Shown one piece after another: positions 36,819 through 46,112 of a stretch of 64,000 nt of DNA. Under the pieces are notes generated by a model, which was not told where the DNA came from, ran no database searches, and saw only the letters and a program-made list of their open reading frames with translations. The stretch is taken from assembly GCF_001544615.1 (NCBI RefSeq), contig NZ_FCNV02000001.1, forward strand, positions 682,001 to 746,000, written 5' to 3'. Position 1 is the stretch's first letter; each line of letters starts with the position of its first letter. The stretch comes from Caballeronia concitans. Lineage in GTDB: Bacteria > Pseudomonadota > Gammaproteobacteria > Burkholderiales > Burkholderiaceae. A program made the translations under genes and the position numbers.

Positions 36819-37370
36819 ATGAAGAAGATCATGTTTGCCGCGGTCGCGGCGATGTCGATGCTTGCCGGTTGCGATCAGCAGCAGAGCGGGGAAGCGATGA
36901 ACAAGCTCAGTTCGTTCTTCAACTCGGTGAAGCCGGACACGCTGTTGCTGAAGGATCTGAAGCCGGGCGTCACGACCGAGGCGCAGATTCGCAGCCAGAT
37001 GGGCGAGCCGGAGCGCGAGCGCACGTTCACCGATGGATCGAAGCGGCTCGAATATCCGCGCGGGCCGGCGGGCACGAATACCTACATGGTGGACCTCGAT
37101 CCGGACGGACTCTTCGTCTCGGTCACGCAAGTGCTGACGGCGGAGAATTTCGCGAAGGTGCGGCCGGGCATGACCGAGGACGAAGTGCGCAGGCTGCTCG
37201 GGAAGCCGACGACGGTGGCGGCGTATCGGTTGAAGCAGGAGCACGTGTGGAGCTGGCACTGGCTCGAGGACGGCGTCAATCGCGACGCCATGTTCAATGC
37301 GCACTTCGGGCCGGACGGCATTGTGGTGACGACGTCGCGTTCGGAGGCGGAAGGCGGCGGGCGGCACTGA
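36819..37370 (+). CDS. Lipoprotein with two BamE/SmpA-like repeats
   Basis: A 183-residue lipoprotein: signal MKKIMFAAVAAMSMLAGC with Cys18. Two BamE/OmlA-type units follow, LKPGVTTEAQIRSQMGEP (about 46-64) with its strand partner RLEYPRG, and VRPGMTEDEVRRLLGKP (about 112-128) with HVWSWHW. BamE itself has one such unit; the tandem arrangement suggests a distinct paralogue and not the Bam complex subunit. It starts 18 nt after the NlpD-like gene with GGAAG upstream, so the two envelope lipoproteins are probably co-transcribed. The cellular role is unknown. Confidence 0.8.
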   Translation: MKKIMFAAVAAMSMLAGCDQQQSGEAMNKLSSFFNSVKPDTLLLKDLKPGVTTEAQIRSQMGEPERERTFTDGSKRLEYPRGPAGTNTYMVDLDPDGLFVSVTQVLTAENFAKVRPGMTEDEVRRLLGKPTTVAAYRLKQEHVWSWHWLEDGVNRDAMFNAHFGPDGIVVTTSRSEAEGGGRH

Positions 37371-37399
37371 GCGCATGCGAGGTTTGAGGCGTTGATGCA

Positions 37400-37786
37400 A
37401 TGAGCGACAAACACGACTGCAAGAGACACCTCGCACTGATGGACGAGGCCTGGCGATTTCGCGAGCGGGCGTCGCGGGAAGCGAATGACGCATCGTCCGC
37501 GCGATGGGAATGCGCGGGCGGTCATAGCTGGGACGCATCGCTGGATCTTGCTCAGAACATCCGTTGCATGAACTGCGCGGGGCATCGGCGTGAGCTCGAG
37601 ACGAGCCGGGCGCGCGCGTTGGCCGAAGTGCGCGGGGGCACGTTGCTATCGCAGGGTTATCTGAATGCAACGACGCCGCTTAGCTGGCAATGCGCGTACG
37701 GACATGTGTGGAACGCGCGGCTGGATGCGGCGCAGCGTCGATGGTGCGCGGAGTGCGCCCGGACCGTGTTTGCGCGATATCGTTGA
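37400..37786 (+). CDS. Small protein with two zinc-ribbon/treble-clef-like repeats
   Basis: A 128-residue soluble protein with two copies of one pattern: W-x-C-x-x-GH-x-W ... C-x-x-C. Unit 1 has Cys38, His42, Cys56 and Cys59; unit 2 has Cys98, His102, Cys116 and Cys119. Each would bind one zinc. The stretch RGGTLLSQGYLNATTPLSWQC resembles repeats I recall from nuclease-associated treble-clef domains in phages and bacteria, though no nuclease domain is present. It starts 29 nt after the BamE-like gene, so co-transcription is possible. A terminator follows. DNA or RNA binding is the most natural guess, unproven. Confidence 0.7.
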   Translation: MSDKHDCKRHLALMDEAWRFRERASREANDASSARWECAGGHSWDASLDLAQNIRCMNCAGHRRELETSRARALAEVRGGTLLSQGYLNATTPLSWQCAYGHVWNARLDAAQRRWCAECARTVFARYR

Positions 37787-37814
37787 TCGAGGCGCAAGCC
37801 ACGCGTGCAAAAGA

Positions 37815-37838
37815 AAAAGCCGGCGAATGCCGGCTTTT
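37815..37838. terminator. Terminator after the zinc-finger gene
   Basis: A perfect 10-bp stem AAAAGCCGGC/GCCGGCTTTT with a GAAT loop, giving A- and T-runs on both strands. It lies 28 nt after the stop at 37786. The remaining gap to 38111 contains no gene that I can support. Confidence 0.8.
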
Positions 37839-38111
37839 AAGCTTCGTTGTCGGGGCGATGGCTTGATTCGCCTTGCTACTCGCCGGGACGTTGGCAAAGA
37901 CCTGCGCTGAATCGCGCCCATTCTTTACCCACGGCTCGGTCGAGCGCCGCCCTTCGTCTTGTGGTCTCTCCTTGCGCTACTGCTGATTCCCCGGTGCGCA
38001 GGCGTAGTATCGGTTGAGAGCAATGGTATGAATGTACGGTGACCAACGCTGAGTGCCGGATCGTTATTTCTCCATCTCGACGACACGTTGCGTCACGCTC
38101 GGCGCAAATAC

Positions 38112-38145
38112 AAAAAAGCCGCTGTCCTTTTTGGAACAGCGGCTT
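38112..38145 (-). terminator. Terminator downstream of the tRNA
   Basis: On the minus strand, AAAAAGCCGCTGTTCC pairs with GGACAGCGGCTTTTTT around a five-A loop, with one bulged base, ending in a run of T. It begins about 12 nt after the CCA end of the tRNA, the expected place for its terminator. Confidence 0.8.
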
Positions 38146-38156
38146 TTTCTTGAAGC

Positions 38157-38233
<77 letters not shown>

Positions 38234-38329
38234 GAAAGAAGACGAGATTATGGTGGGGCCGGAAACGTCTGTCAACCCCTTGCACGTAATTTGTTAACAA
38301 CACGCGCAAGGGGCGCGAGATGTGAACGC

Positions 38330-39988
38330 TCAATCCTCGTGATACACGTTCGACTTGCGCGTGTCCTTCACGAACAGCATGCCGATCACGAACGTCGCGA
38401 GCGCAATCACGATCGGATACCACAGCCCCGAGTAGATATCGCCCCTGGCCGCGACGATCGCGAACGCGGTGGCCGGCAGGAAGCCGCCGAACCAGCCATT
38501 GCCGATGTGATACGGCAGCGACATCGACGTATAGCGGATACGCGCGGGGAACATCTCCACCAGCATCGCGGCGATCGGGCCGTACACCATCGTCACGAAG
38601 ATCACGAGGATCGTCAGAATCACGATCGCCATCGGCCAGTTGATGAGCGCCGGATCCGCCTTCGCCGGATAGCCCGCGCTCTTCAGCGTGCCCGCGAGCG
38701 TCTTGTCGAACGCGGCGCCCTGCGCCTTGGCGTCGGCGGCCTTGCCGTCGTACGTGTTGACCACGGTCTCGCCAACCTTGATCTGCGCAAGCGTGCCCGC
38801 CGGCGCGGCGACGTTTTCATAGTTGAGACCGGCCTTCGACAGCGCGCCCTTCGCGATATCGCACGACGTCGTGAACTTCGACGTGCCCACCGGATTGAAC
38901 TGGAACGAGCACTCGTCCGGATTCGCGATGACGACGATCGGCGACTTCTGCGTCGCGGTTTCGAGCGTCGGATTCGTGTAGTGCGCGAGCGCCTTGAACA
39001 GCGGGAAGAAGGAGAGCGCGGCGATCAGGCAGCCCGCCATGATGATCGGCTTGCGCCCGATGCGATCCGACAGCGAACCGAAGAACACGAAGAACGGCGT
39101 GCCGATGAGCAGCGCCACGGCGACCATGATGTTCGCGCTGGTGCCGTCGACCTTGAGCGTCTGCGTGAGGAAGAAGAGCGAGTAGAACTGGCCCGTGTAC
39201 CACACGACCGCCTGGCCCGCCGTCAGACCGAAGAGCGCGAGCAGCACGATCTTCAGGTTCTTCCATTCGCCGAACGCTTCCTTGAGCGGCGCCTTGGACG
39301 TCTTGCCCTCGGCCTTGATGCGCTCGAACACCGGCGATTCATGCAGCTTCATGCGAATCCACACGGAAACGGCGAGCAGCAGAATCGAGACGAGGAACGG
39401 AATGCGCCACGCCCACGCGCCGAATTGTTCTTCGCCGGTGATCGTGCGGACCGCGAGGATCACGATCAGCGAGATGAAGAGGCCGAGCGTCGCGGTGGTC
39501 TGAATCCACGCGGTCCACGCGCCGCGCTTGTTCGATGGCGCGTGCTCCGCGACGTACGTTGCCGCGCCGCCATACTCGCCGCCGAGCGCCAAGCCTTGCA
39601 GCAGCCGCATCGCGATGAAGATGATCGGCGCCGCGATGCCTATCGTCGCGTAACCGGGCAGGAAGCCGATCAGGAACGTGGACAGGCCCATGATGACGAT
39701 CGTCACGAGGAACGTGTACTTGCGCCCGACCATGTCGCCGAGCCGTCCGAACACGATCGCGCCGAACGGGCGCACCGCGAAGCCCGCCGCGAAGCCGAGC
39801 AGCGTGAAGATGAAGCCGGCCGTCGGATTGACGCCCGAGAAGAACGTCTTGCTGATGTAGATCGCCAGCGACCCGGCGAGATAGAAGTCGTACCACTCGA
39901 ACACCGTCCCGAGCGACGAAGCGAAGATGACTTTCTTCTCCTCCGCCGTCATCGGCGCGTGCGAAACGCGCCCTTCGATCGTAGCCAT
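38330..39988 (-). CDS. MHS-family MFS transporter with a large periplasmic loop
   Basis: A 552-residue metabolite:H+ symporter in the inner membrane. Motifs: SSLGTVFEWYDFYLAGSLA (helix 1), GRLGDMVGRKYTF (loop 2-3), MRLLQGLALGGEYGGAATYVAE (helix 4) and FGSLSDRIGRKP (loop 8-9). Unlike the usual family (about 430-450 residues) it has an extra hydrophilic segment of about 115 residues (336-450) between two late helices, with two cysteines (C360, C376) that could form a disulfide outside the membrane. The ATG at 39988 has AGGAG upstream (CAGGAGACGATTC). The substrate is unknown. A CAT tRNA follows downstream on the same strand. Confidence 0.88.
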   Translation of the reverse strand: MATIEGRVSHAPMTAEEKKVIFASSLGTVFEWYDFYLAGSLAIYISKTFFSGVNPTAGFIFTLLGFAAGFAVRPFGAIVFGRLGDMVGRKYTFLVTIVIMGLSTFLIGFLPGYATIGIAAPIIFIAMRLLQGLALGGEYGGAATYVAEHAPSNKRGAWTAWIQTTATLGLFISLIVILAVRTITGEEQFGAWAWRIPFLVSILLLAVSVWIRMKLHESPVFERIKAEGKTSKAPLKEAFGEWKNLKIVLLALFGLTAGQAVVWYTGQFYSLFFLTQTLKVDGTSANIMVAVALLIGTPFFVFFGSLSDRIGRKPIIMAGCLIAALSFFPLFKALAHYTNPTLETATQKSPIVVIANPDECSFQFNPVGTSKFTTSCDIAKGALSKAGLNYENVAAPAGTLAQIKVGETVVNTYDGKAADAKAQGAAFDKTLAGTLKSAGYPAKADPALINWPMAIVILTILVIFVTMVYGPIAAMLVEMFPARIRYTSMSLPYHIGNGWFGGFLPATAFAIVAARGDIYSGLWYPIVIALATFVIGMLFVKDTRKSNVYHED

Positions 39989-40225
39989 GAATCGTCTCCT
40001 GTTGATTGCGTGTGATGTTCGATTCCATCCGCAGCGCGCGGGCGCGCCGGTGCAAAGATTATTGGAACGAAAACTTACGGCGTTCTGACGCGGAGAAGCA
40101 TCGGCTAAAAGCGTGGCCAAACAGTGAAATCGAGCGAATGTGCGTGCAATCGCGGAGAACGCGTGTCGATTAGCGCACATCCTCGCGCTTCTGGTGAAGT
40201 AGCGTTTCACGCGCGGCGCGAGCGC

Positions 40226-41830
40226 TCAGGGTTTGTCCTTGGGAGGAAAAACCCGCTGAAGGCTGACACGCACGAGTGTCCCGGCAAGGCGCGGCGATTC
40301 CTGATACACGTGATCCTCGATGGAAAGCGTGCCGCCGTGCATCGCCGCGATCTCCTTGACGATGGCGAGACCCAGCCCGCTGCCGTCGCCCTCGCGCCCG
40401 AGAATGCGATAGAACCGCTCGACCACGCGTTCCCGTTCGGCAGGCGGAATGCCGAGGCCGGTGTCTTCGACTTCGAGATGCACGAGATCGAGGTCGTGCT
40501 CGTCGGTCCGGACGCGCACGGTGATGCGTCCGCCCGGCGGCGTGTAGCGGATCGCGTTGTCGATCAGATTCGACAGCATCTCGCGCAGCATCACCACATT
40601 GCCTTCCACTTCGACCGGAAACGGCGGCTCTTCATAGCCGATATCCATGCGCTTCGCGAGCGCCGCCTGCACCCAGTCGCGCACGGCGAGCCGCGCGAGC
40701 GCCGTCAGTTCGACGCACGAGAAAATCTGCCCCGTCGCGCGATTCTCCGCACGCGCCAGCGCGAGCAGTTGCGTGACGAGCCGCGCCGCGTGCTCCGAAC
40801 TCGTCGCGATCTGTTCGAGCGAGCGCTGCACTTCCGTCGATACGTCCTGACGCAGCGCGAACTCCGCCTGCATGCGCAGCCCGGCGAGCGGCGTTTTCAT
40901 CTGATGCGCGGCATCGGCGATAAAGCGCTTCTGGAACTCCATGTTTTGTTCGAGCCGCGTGAGCAGATCGTTGAACGACGTGACGAGCGGCGCGATTTCC
41001 GGCGGCGCGTGGCCCGCTTCGAGCGGCGAGAGATCGTCGGGGCGGCGCGTGCGCATGTTCGACTGCAACGCATGCAGCGGCGCGAGCCCGCGCGAAAGCC
41101 CGAACCACACGAGCACGATCGCGAGCGGCAGGATCACGAACTGCGGCAGGATCACGCCCTTGATGATGTCGTTGGCGAGCTGGCTGCGCTTGTCGAGCGT
41201 CTCGGCGACCTGCACGAGCACCGGTTGCGTGCTTCCGGGATCGCGTCCCGGCGCGAGTCCCGGCAGATCGACGGTCGTGTACGCCACGCGAATATCGTTG
41301 CCGCGCAGCACATCGTCCCGGAATTCGACGATGCCCGGCTGCGGCCGGTCGTCCTCGTGCGGCAGCGGCATGTCGCGGTCGCCGCCGACGAGTTCGCCGC
41401 GCGTGCCGAGCACCTGGAAGAACACGCTGTCGACGTTGTCGGCGCGCAGGAAATCGCGCGTGGCGTCGGGCAGCCGCAACTCGGCGACGCCGTTGACCGG
41501 CTGAATCTGGCGCGCGAGCACGTAGGCGTCGGCTTCGAGCGCGCGGTCGAACGGCCCGTTGGCGATCGACTTCGCGACGAGATATGTCACCGCAATGCTC
41601 ATCGGCCAGAGCAATAGAAGCGGCGCCAGCATCCAGTCGAGAATCTCGCCGAAAAGCGAGCGCGGGTGCGCCTGCGTGTCCGGCTCCAGCTCCTCGGGCG
41701 GCGCGAACGGATTCGCGTAGCGGGCGTCGCGCTGGGCGTCGGAGTCGGCGGCCGGGTTCGTTGCCGACGCTGCCGCCGTTTCAGACAATGACGGCGCGCC
41801 GGAGCGCTCGGTGGAAACGGGCGACGCCAT
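40226..41830 (-). CDS. Two-component sensor histidine kinase (TctE-like)
   Basis: A 534-residue inner-membrane sensor kinase. A hydrophilic, low-complexity N-terminus of about 60 residues precedes TM1 (about 66-88). A periplasmic sensor of about 135 residues (2CSK_N type, as in TctE) is followed by TM2 (about 225-245), a HAMP-like linker and the H-box FIADAAHQMKTPLAGL with phospho-acceptor His309. The catalytic domain shows NLIDNAIRYTP (N-box), DTGLGIP (G1) and GDGSGLGLAIV (G2). It starts 13 nt after the response regulator gene, its presumed partner. The signal is unknown. TctE relatives sense tricarboxylates, but no tctABC transport genes are next to it. Confidence 0.93.
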   Translation of the reverse strand: MASPVSTERSGAPSLSETAAASATNPAADSDAQRDARYANPFAPPEELEPDTQAHPRSLFGEILDWMLAPLLLLWPMSIAVTYLVAKSIANGPFDRALEADAYVLARQIQPVNGVAELRLPDATRDFLRADNVDSVFFQVLGTRGELVGGDRDMPLPHEDDRPQPGIVEFRDDVLRGNDIRVAYTTVDLPGLAPGRDPGSTQPVLVQVAETLDKRSQLANDIIKGVILPQFVILPLAIVLVWFGLSRGLAPLHALQSNMRTRRPDDLSPLEAGHAPPEIAPLVTSFNDLLTRLEQNMEFQKRFIADAAHQMKTPLAGLRMQAEFALRQDVSTEVQRSLEQIATSSEHAARLVTQLLALARAENRATGQIFSCVELTALARLAVRDWVQAALAKRMDIGYEEPPFPVEVEGNVVMLREMLSNLIDNAIRYTPPGGRITVRVRTDEHDLDLVHLEVEDTGLGIPPAERERVVERFYRILGREGDGSGLGLAIVKEIAAMHGGTLSIEDHVYQESPRLAGTLVRVSLQRVFPPKDKP

Positions 41831-41843
41831 GCGCGGATTGGCT

Positions 41844-42575
41844 TTAGTGATGACTGGCGGACGCGGGATCGCCAGTCGACGCGGCCGATGCCTTCGCGTC
41901 CGGCGCGCTGGCGACTTTCTCGAGCGTATAGCCGAGTCCGCGCACGGTGATGATCCGCGCGCCGCTCGGCTCGATCTTCTTGCGCAGCCGATGCACGTAA
42001 ACTTCGATCGCGTTGTTGCTGACCTCTTCGCCCCATTCGCAAAGGTGATTGACGAGCTGCTCCTTCGACACGAGCCGTCCGATGCGCTGCAGCAGCACTT
42101 CGAGCACGCCTAGTTCGCGCGCCGACAGATCGATGACCTGATCCGCGATATGCGCGATGCGCCCGACCTGATCGAACGACAGCGATCCGTGCCGGACAAC
42201 CGTCGGTCCGCCGCCTGCGCCGCGCCGGGTCAGCGCCCGCACGCGCGCTTCGAGTTCGTTGAGCGCGAAGGGCTTCGCCATATAGTCGTCCGCGCCGAGA
42301 TCGAGGCCCTTCACGCGCTCGTCGACGCTGTCGGCGGCGGTCAGGATCAGCACGGGCATCTGCGAATTGCGTGCGCGCAGGCGGCGCAGCACTTCGAGAC
42401 CGGGCATCAGCGGCAGGCCGAGATCGAGTATGAGCAGGTCGAAGGATTGCAGCGAGAGGGCGGTGTCGGCCTCGACGCCATGCTTGACATGGTCAACGGC
42501 GTATCCCGATTGGCGGAGTGATCGAACGAGACCGTCCGCGAGTATGCTGTCGTCTTCGGCAATGAGGATTCGCAT
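41844..42575 (-). CDS. OmpR/PhoB-family response regulator (TctD-like)
   Basis: A 243-residue transcription factor. The receiver domain starts [20 protein letters not shown], with acidic pocket residues at 8-9, phospho-acceptor Asp51 in [10 protein letters not shown], and the conserved Lys in [11 protein letters not shown]. The winged-helix DNA-binding domain is at about 130-225 ([47 protein letters not shown]). A C-terminal 20-residue Ala/Ser tail is unstructured. It is the first gene of the regulator-kinase operon and is divergent from recA. The start at 42575 is the conserved MRILI; 47 upstream in-frame codons have no family match. Confidence 0.94.
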   Translation of the reverse strand: MRILIAEDDSILADGLVRSLRQSGYAVDHVKHGVEADTALSLQSFDLLILDLGLPLMPGLEVLRRLRARNSQMPVLILTAADSVDERVKGLDLGADDYMAKPFALNELEARVRALTRRGAGGGPTVVRHGSLSFDQVGRIAHIADQVIDLSARELGVLEVLLQRIGRLVSKEQLVNHLCEWGEEVSNNAIEVYVHRLRKKIEPSGARIITVRGLGYTLEKVASAPDAKASAASTGDPASASHH

Positions 42576-42720
42576 CGTCGTGTGCCTGATGCGCGGGGCG
42601 CATCGCATTGCCGGCACCGCATTTCGCCCGGCGCGGCGGTCTCCAGGGTGTTTTGCGGTTTTTGCACGGTTCGCGCGAAGTGGAAAAATACCACGCCGCG
42701 ACGATCGGGCTTGCAAAAAC

Positions 42721-42740
42721 TACTGTTTTTTTATACAGTG
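42721..42740 (+). promoter_or_regulatory. recA: LexA (SOS) box upstream of recA
   Basis: TACTGTTTTTTTATACAGTG contains CTG-N10-CAG (42723-42738), the core of the LexA consensus TACTGTATATATATACAGTA. It lies 90 nt upstream of the recA ATG, in the gap to the divergent response regulator. TTGCAA at 42711-42716 and TATACA at 42732-42737 could be the -35 and -10 elements (15-nt spacer), so LexA binding would cover the promoter. Only the box itself is read directly; SOS control of recA is established knowledge. Confidence 0.85.
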
Positions 42741-42830
42741 TCTGCGTTAGTGCGAAAAGCGGAGCGGAGTGAAACTTCGAGCCTGCGCGCACGCGTCTCA
42801 GACGCCGTTCATCATAGCAAAGGACGATTC

Positions 42831-43901
<1,071 letters not shown>

Positions 43902-43918
43902 GCGTCTGACAACCGTCG

Positions 43919-45205
43919 ATGCTCAAGCGCCGGTTCGGATCCAAGGCGGGCAACGCAGATTTCGGGCGGAGCCGCGCGGACGATTCGAACCGTTCGCGCG
44001 AGGGCGATGCCTCGCGCGAAGTCGGTCAGCCGGAGCAAGGCACTGAGGCTATCGATCGCTACGAGCGGAGCAGCGAGCGTCGGGAAACATCGTCCCGGCG
44101 CGGCGGATTTCGCCAAAGCGGTCAATCACGCGCCGACGCGAAGTCATTCGCGCCGGCGCGTCGTGTTTTCAAGGCGGCGGACGAGGGCAGCGCGCTTTCG
44201 GACGCCGAGCAAATCGGTGACGTCGCGCCGTCGCCGCTGCCGCAGCAGTCGCCGGCCCGCAAACAGCGTCGCGTGCAGGGCGCTCAACCGACCGCGCGTC
44301 GACAAGACGATTACGCTGCGACGCAAGCCGTCGAACCGGATCGCGCTGCACGTCTCGATCGGGCGCGTGCGCTCTTGCAGCAAACTACCGCGCGGATCGC
44401 CACCCAGCCGCTTTCGGAAACGCCGTCGACGCCCGGCACCGCTCGCATCGACGATCCATTTCAGGAAGCCGATCCCTTCGAGCCTTTCGAACAATGCGCG
44501 CCATCCAGCTCGCCTGAAGCGCAGGGTGATGTGGTCCGCAGCCGTCCGGCTCGGCGTCAACGCAAAGCACCGAGCAATCGACAACAGCCGCAACGCTCCT
44601 CGGGCGACGCCTCATTCGAAGACGCCGATCCTTTCGAGCAGTGCGTTCCACTCGACGCGCCGGAAGGAGACCCGGACTGCGTCTACAGCCGCTCCAGCCA
44701 GCGCCAGCGCAAGACCGCCGACGCCAACAATCCGCGACGCCCGCAGCGCTCGCTCAAAGGCCGCGCGTTAGGCTACCTCTCGCGTCGCGAATATAGTCGC
44801 GCGGAGTTGTCGCGCAAGCTGCGGCCTTATGTCGAAGAAGCCGATTCGCTCGAAACCCTGCTCGACGGTCTCGAACGCGACGGCTGGCTGTCTAACGAGC
44901 GCTTCGTCGAAAGCGTGGTGCATCGGCGGGCGGCGCTCATGGGCGGCAGCCGCATCATCAGCGAACTGAAACGGCATGCGGTCGGCGACGCGCTCATCGG
45001 CGAAACAGCCGGGAAGCTCGCGCAGACGGAAACCGCGCGCGCCCAAGCGGTCTGGCAGAAGAAATACGGCGTTCTGCCCGAGACGCCCGCTGAGCGCGCG
45101 AAGCAGGCGCGCTTCCTCGCCGCGCGTGGTTTTTCCGGCAGCACCATCGGGAAGATTCTCAAAGGCGGCGACGAAGACTGCGCGGACGAATTCATCGACG
45201 ACTGA
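43919..45205 (+). CDS. recX: RecX regulatory protein with a long N-terminal extension
   Basis: Inhibitor of RecA filament growth. The recognisable RecX domain occupies only residues about 278-415 of 428 (SLKGRALGYLSRREYSRAEL, LDGLERDGWLSNERFVESVV, RFLAARGFSGSTIGKIL); the ordinary family length is about 150-170. The preceding 277 residues are hydrophilic, Arg/Ser/Gln/Glu-rich and probably disordered, and include a duplicated unit (181-227 and 233-278) sharing DPFEQC-P and RQRK...PQRS. Differences between the units at third codon positions are largely synonymous. No Shine-Dalgarno precedes the ATG at 43919, so the true start may be further in. Function of the extension is unknown; recA is 17 nt upstream. 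Confidence 0.88.
   Translation: MLKRRFGSKAGNADFGRSRADDSNRSREGDASREVGQPEQGTEAIDRYERSSERRETSSRRGGFRQSGQSRADAKSFAPARRVFKAADEGSALSDAEQIGDVAPSPLPQQSPARKQRRVQGAQPTARRQDDYAATQAVEPDRAARLDRARALLQQTTARIATQPLSETPSTPGTARIDDPFQEADPFEPFEQCAPSSSPEAQGDVVRSRPARRQRKAPSNRQQPQRSSGDASFEDADPFEQCVPLDAPEGDPDCVYSRSSQRQRKTADANNPRRPQRSLKGRALGYLSRREYSRAELSRKLRPYVEEADSLETLLDGLERDGWLSNERFVESVVHRRAALMGGSRIISELKRHAVGDALIGETAGKLAQTETARAQAVWQKKYGVLPETPAERAKQARFLAARGFSGSTIGKILKGGDEDCADEFIDD
44459..44752 (+). repeat. recX: In-frame duplicated segment inside recX
   Basis: Two protein-level repeat units, residues 181-227 (44459-44599) and 233-278 (44615-44752). Both have ADPFE..EQC-P, then xxRQRK, then PQRS. The DNA differs at many third positions while amino acids stay the same (CAATGC versus CAGTGC, CAACGCAAA versus CAGCGCAAG), which argues that the duplication is old and under protein-level selection. 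Confidence 0.75.
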
Positions 45206-45338
45206 GCCGCTCCACGGCACGCCCCGCGCCATGCGTGAACGCGTCAAATCGGTCAGCGGCGAATCATCAGTCGCATGCGCGGCCCGAAATACCCGCTATG
45301 CTAAAATTCAACGGTTTTCCCGTTCCGGTTTCGCCTCC

Positions 45339-45995
45339 ATGCCTCTTTCTCCGCCCGTTTCCCGACAGTTGCGCCATCGTCGCGCGATTCGCCTGGAAGC
45401 GTTCGAACGGGAAGACGGCCTGTGGGACATCGAAGCCTGTCTAACCGATGAGAAGCCCCGCGACCTTCCGCTCGCGGCGGGCGTCCGGCCGAAAGGCCTG
45501 CCGATCCATGAACTCTGGCTGCGCATCACCATCGACCGCAAGCTCAACATCGTCGAAGCCGAGGCTTCGTCGGACTGGGCGCCCTATGGCGGTCTCTGCG
45601 CCGAATCCAATTCAGCTTATCGCGGGCTCATCGGGCTCAATCTGTTGCGCAATTTCCGCCGCGAAGTCCGCGCCCGCCTGCGCGGCACGGCCGGCTGCAC
45701 GCATCTCACCGAGTTGTGCGCGGTTTTGCCGACCGCAGCCATGCAGGCCTTTTTCGGCGATGTCTGGTCCGACGACATGTCCGACCTCTTCGCGCAGGAA
45801 GACGTCAATCCGGCCGCGCACCCCAACCGGCCGCCATTCGAACTCGGCGGCTGTCACGCATTGCGTTTCGACGGCCCGGCCGTGCGCGAGTACTATCCGC
45901 GCTGGTTCGGCTACGAGCCGTCCCGCCGCGCCGAAGTACACGACAACGCACACGCCGACGCACACGCCGCGGAACGGGAAACCCCGGACACATAA
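45339..45995 (+). CDS. DUF2889 family protein
   Basis: A 218-residue cytoplasmic protein of the DUF2889 family, of unknown function, typically located between recX and sucC in Burkholderiales. The core reads RRAIRLEAFEREDGLWDIEACLTD, then LPIHELWLRITIDRKLNIVEAEASSDWAPY, AGCTHLTELCAVLPTAAMQAF. The C-terminal end is Pro/His/Ala-rich (HDNAHADAHAAERETPDT). The start MPLSPPVSRQLRHRRA at 45339 is chosen because the longer frame upstream lies inside recX. A -10-like TAAAAT lies about 35 nt upstream (45301 region), so the gene may have its own promoter. Confidence 0.85.
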   Translation: MPLSPPVSRQLRHRRAIRLEAFEREDGLWDIEACLTDEKPRDLPLAAGVRPKGLPIHELWLRITIDRKLNIVEAEASSDWAPYGGLCAESNSAYRGLIGLNLLRNFRREVRARLRGTAGCTHLTELCAVLPTAAMQAFFGDVWSDDMSDLFAQEDVNPAAHPNRPPFELGGCHALRFDGPAVREYYPRWFGYEPSRRAEVHDNAHADAHAAERETPDT

Positions 45996-46112
45996 CACGC
46001 TCGTCACACGCGTGCGCGAGCGGCCGGCAATCAAACAAGAATCCAAGGCAATTGCGGTTCAGGCAATTCGAAATCGAAGTTCACTCCAACTCTCAGACTG
46101 AAGGAATCACGC

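Noticed and set aside
38291-40015. A 574-residue plus-strand frame over the second MHS transporter
   Set aside because: Arg/Glu/His-rich antisense shadow; the transporter on the minus strand has all subfamily motifs.
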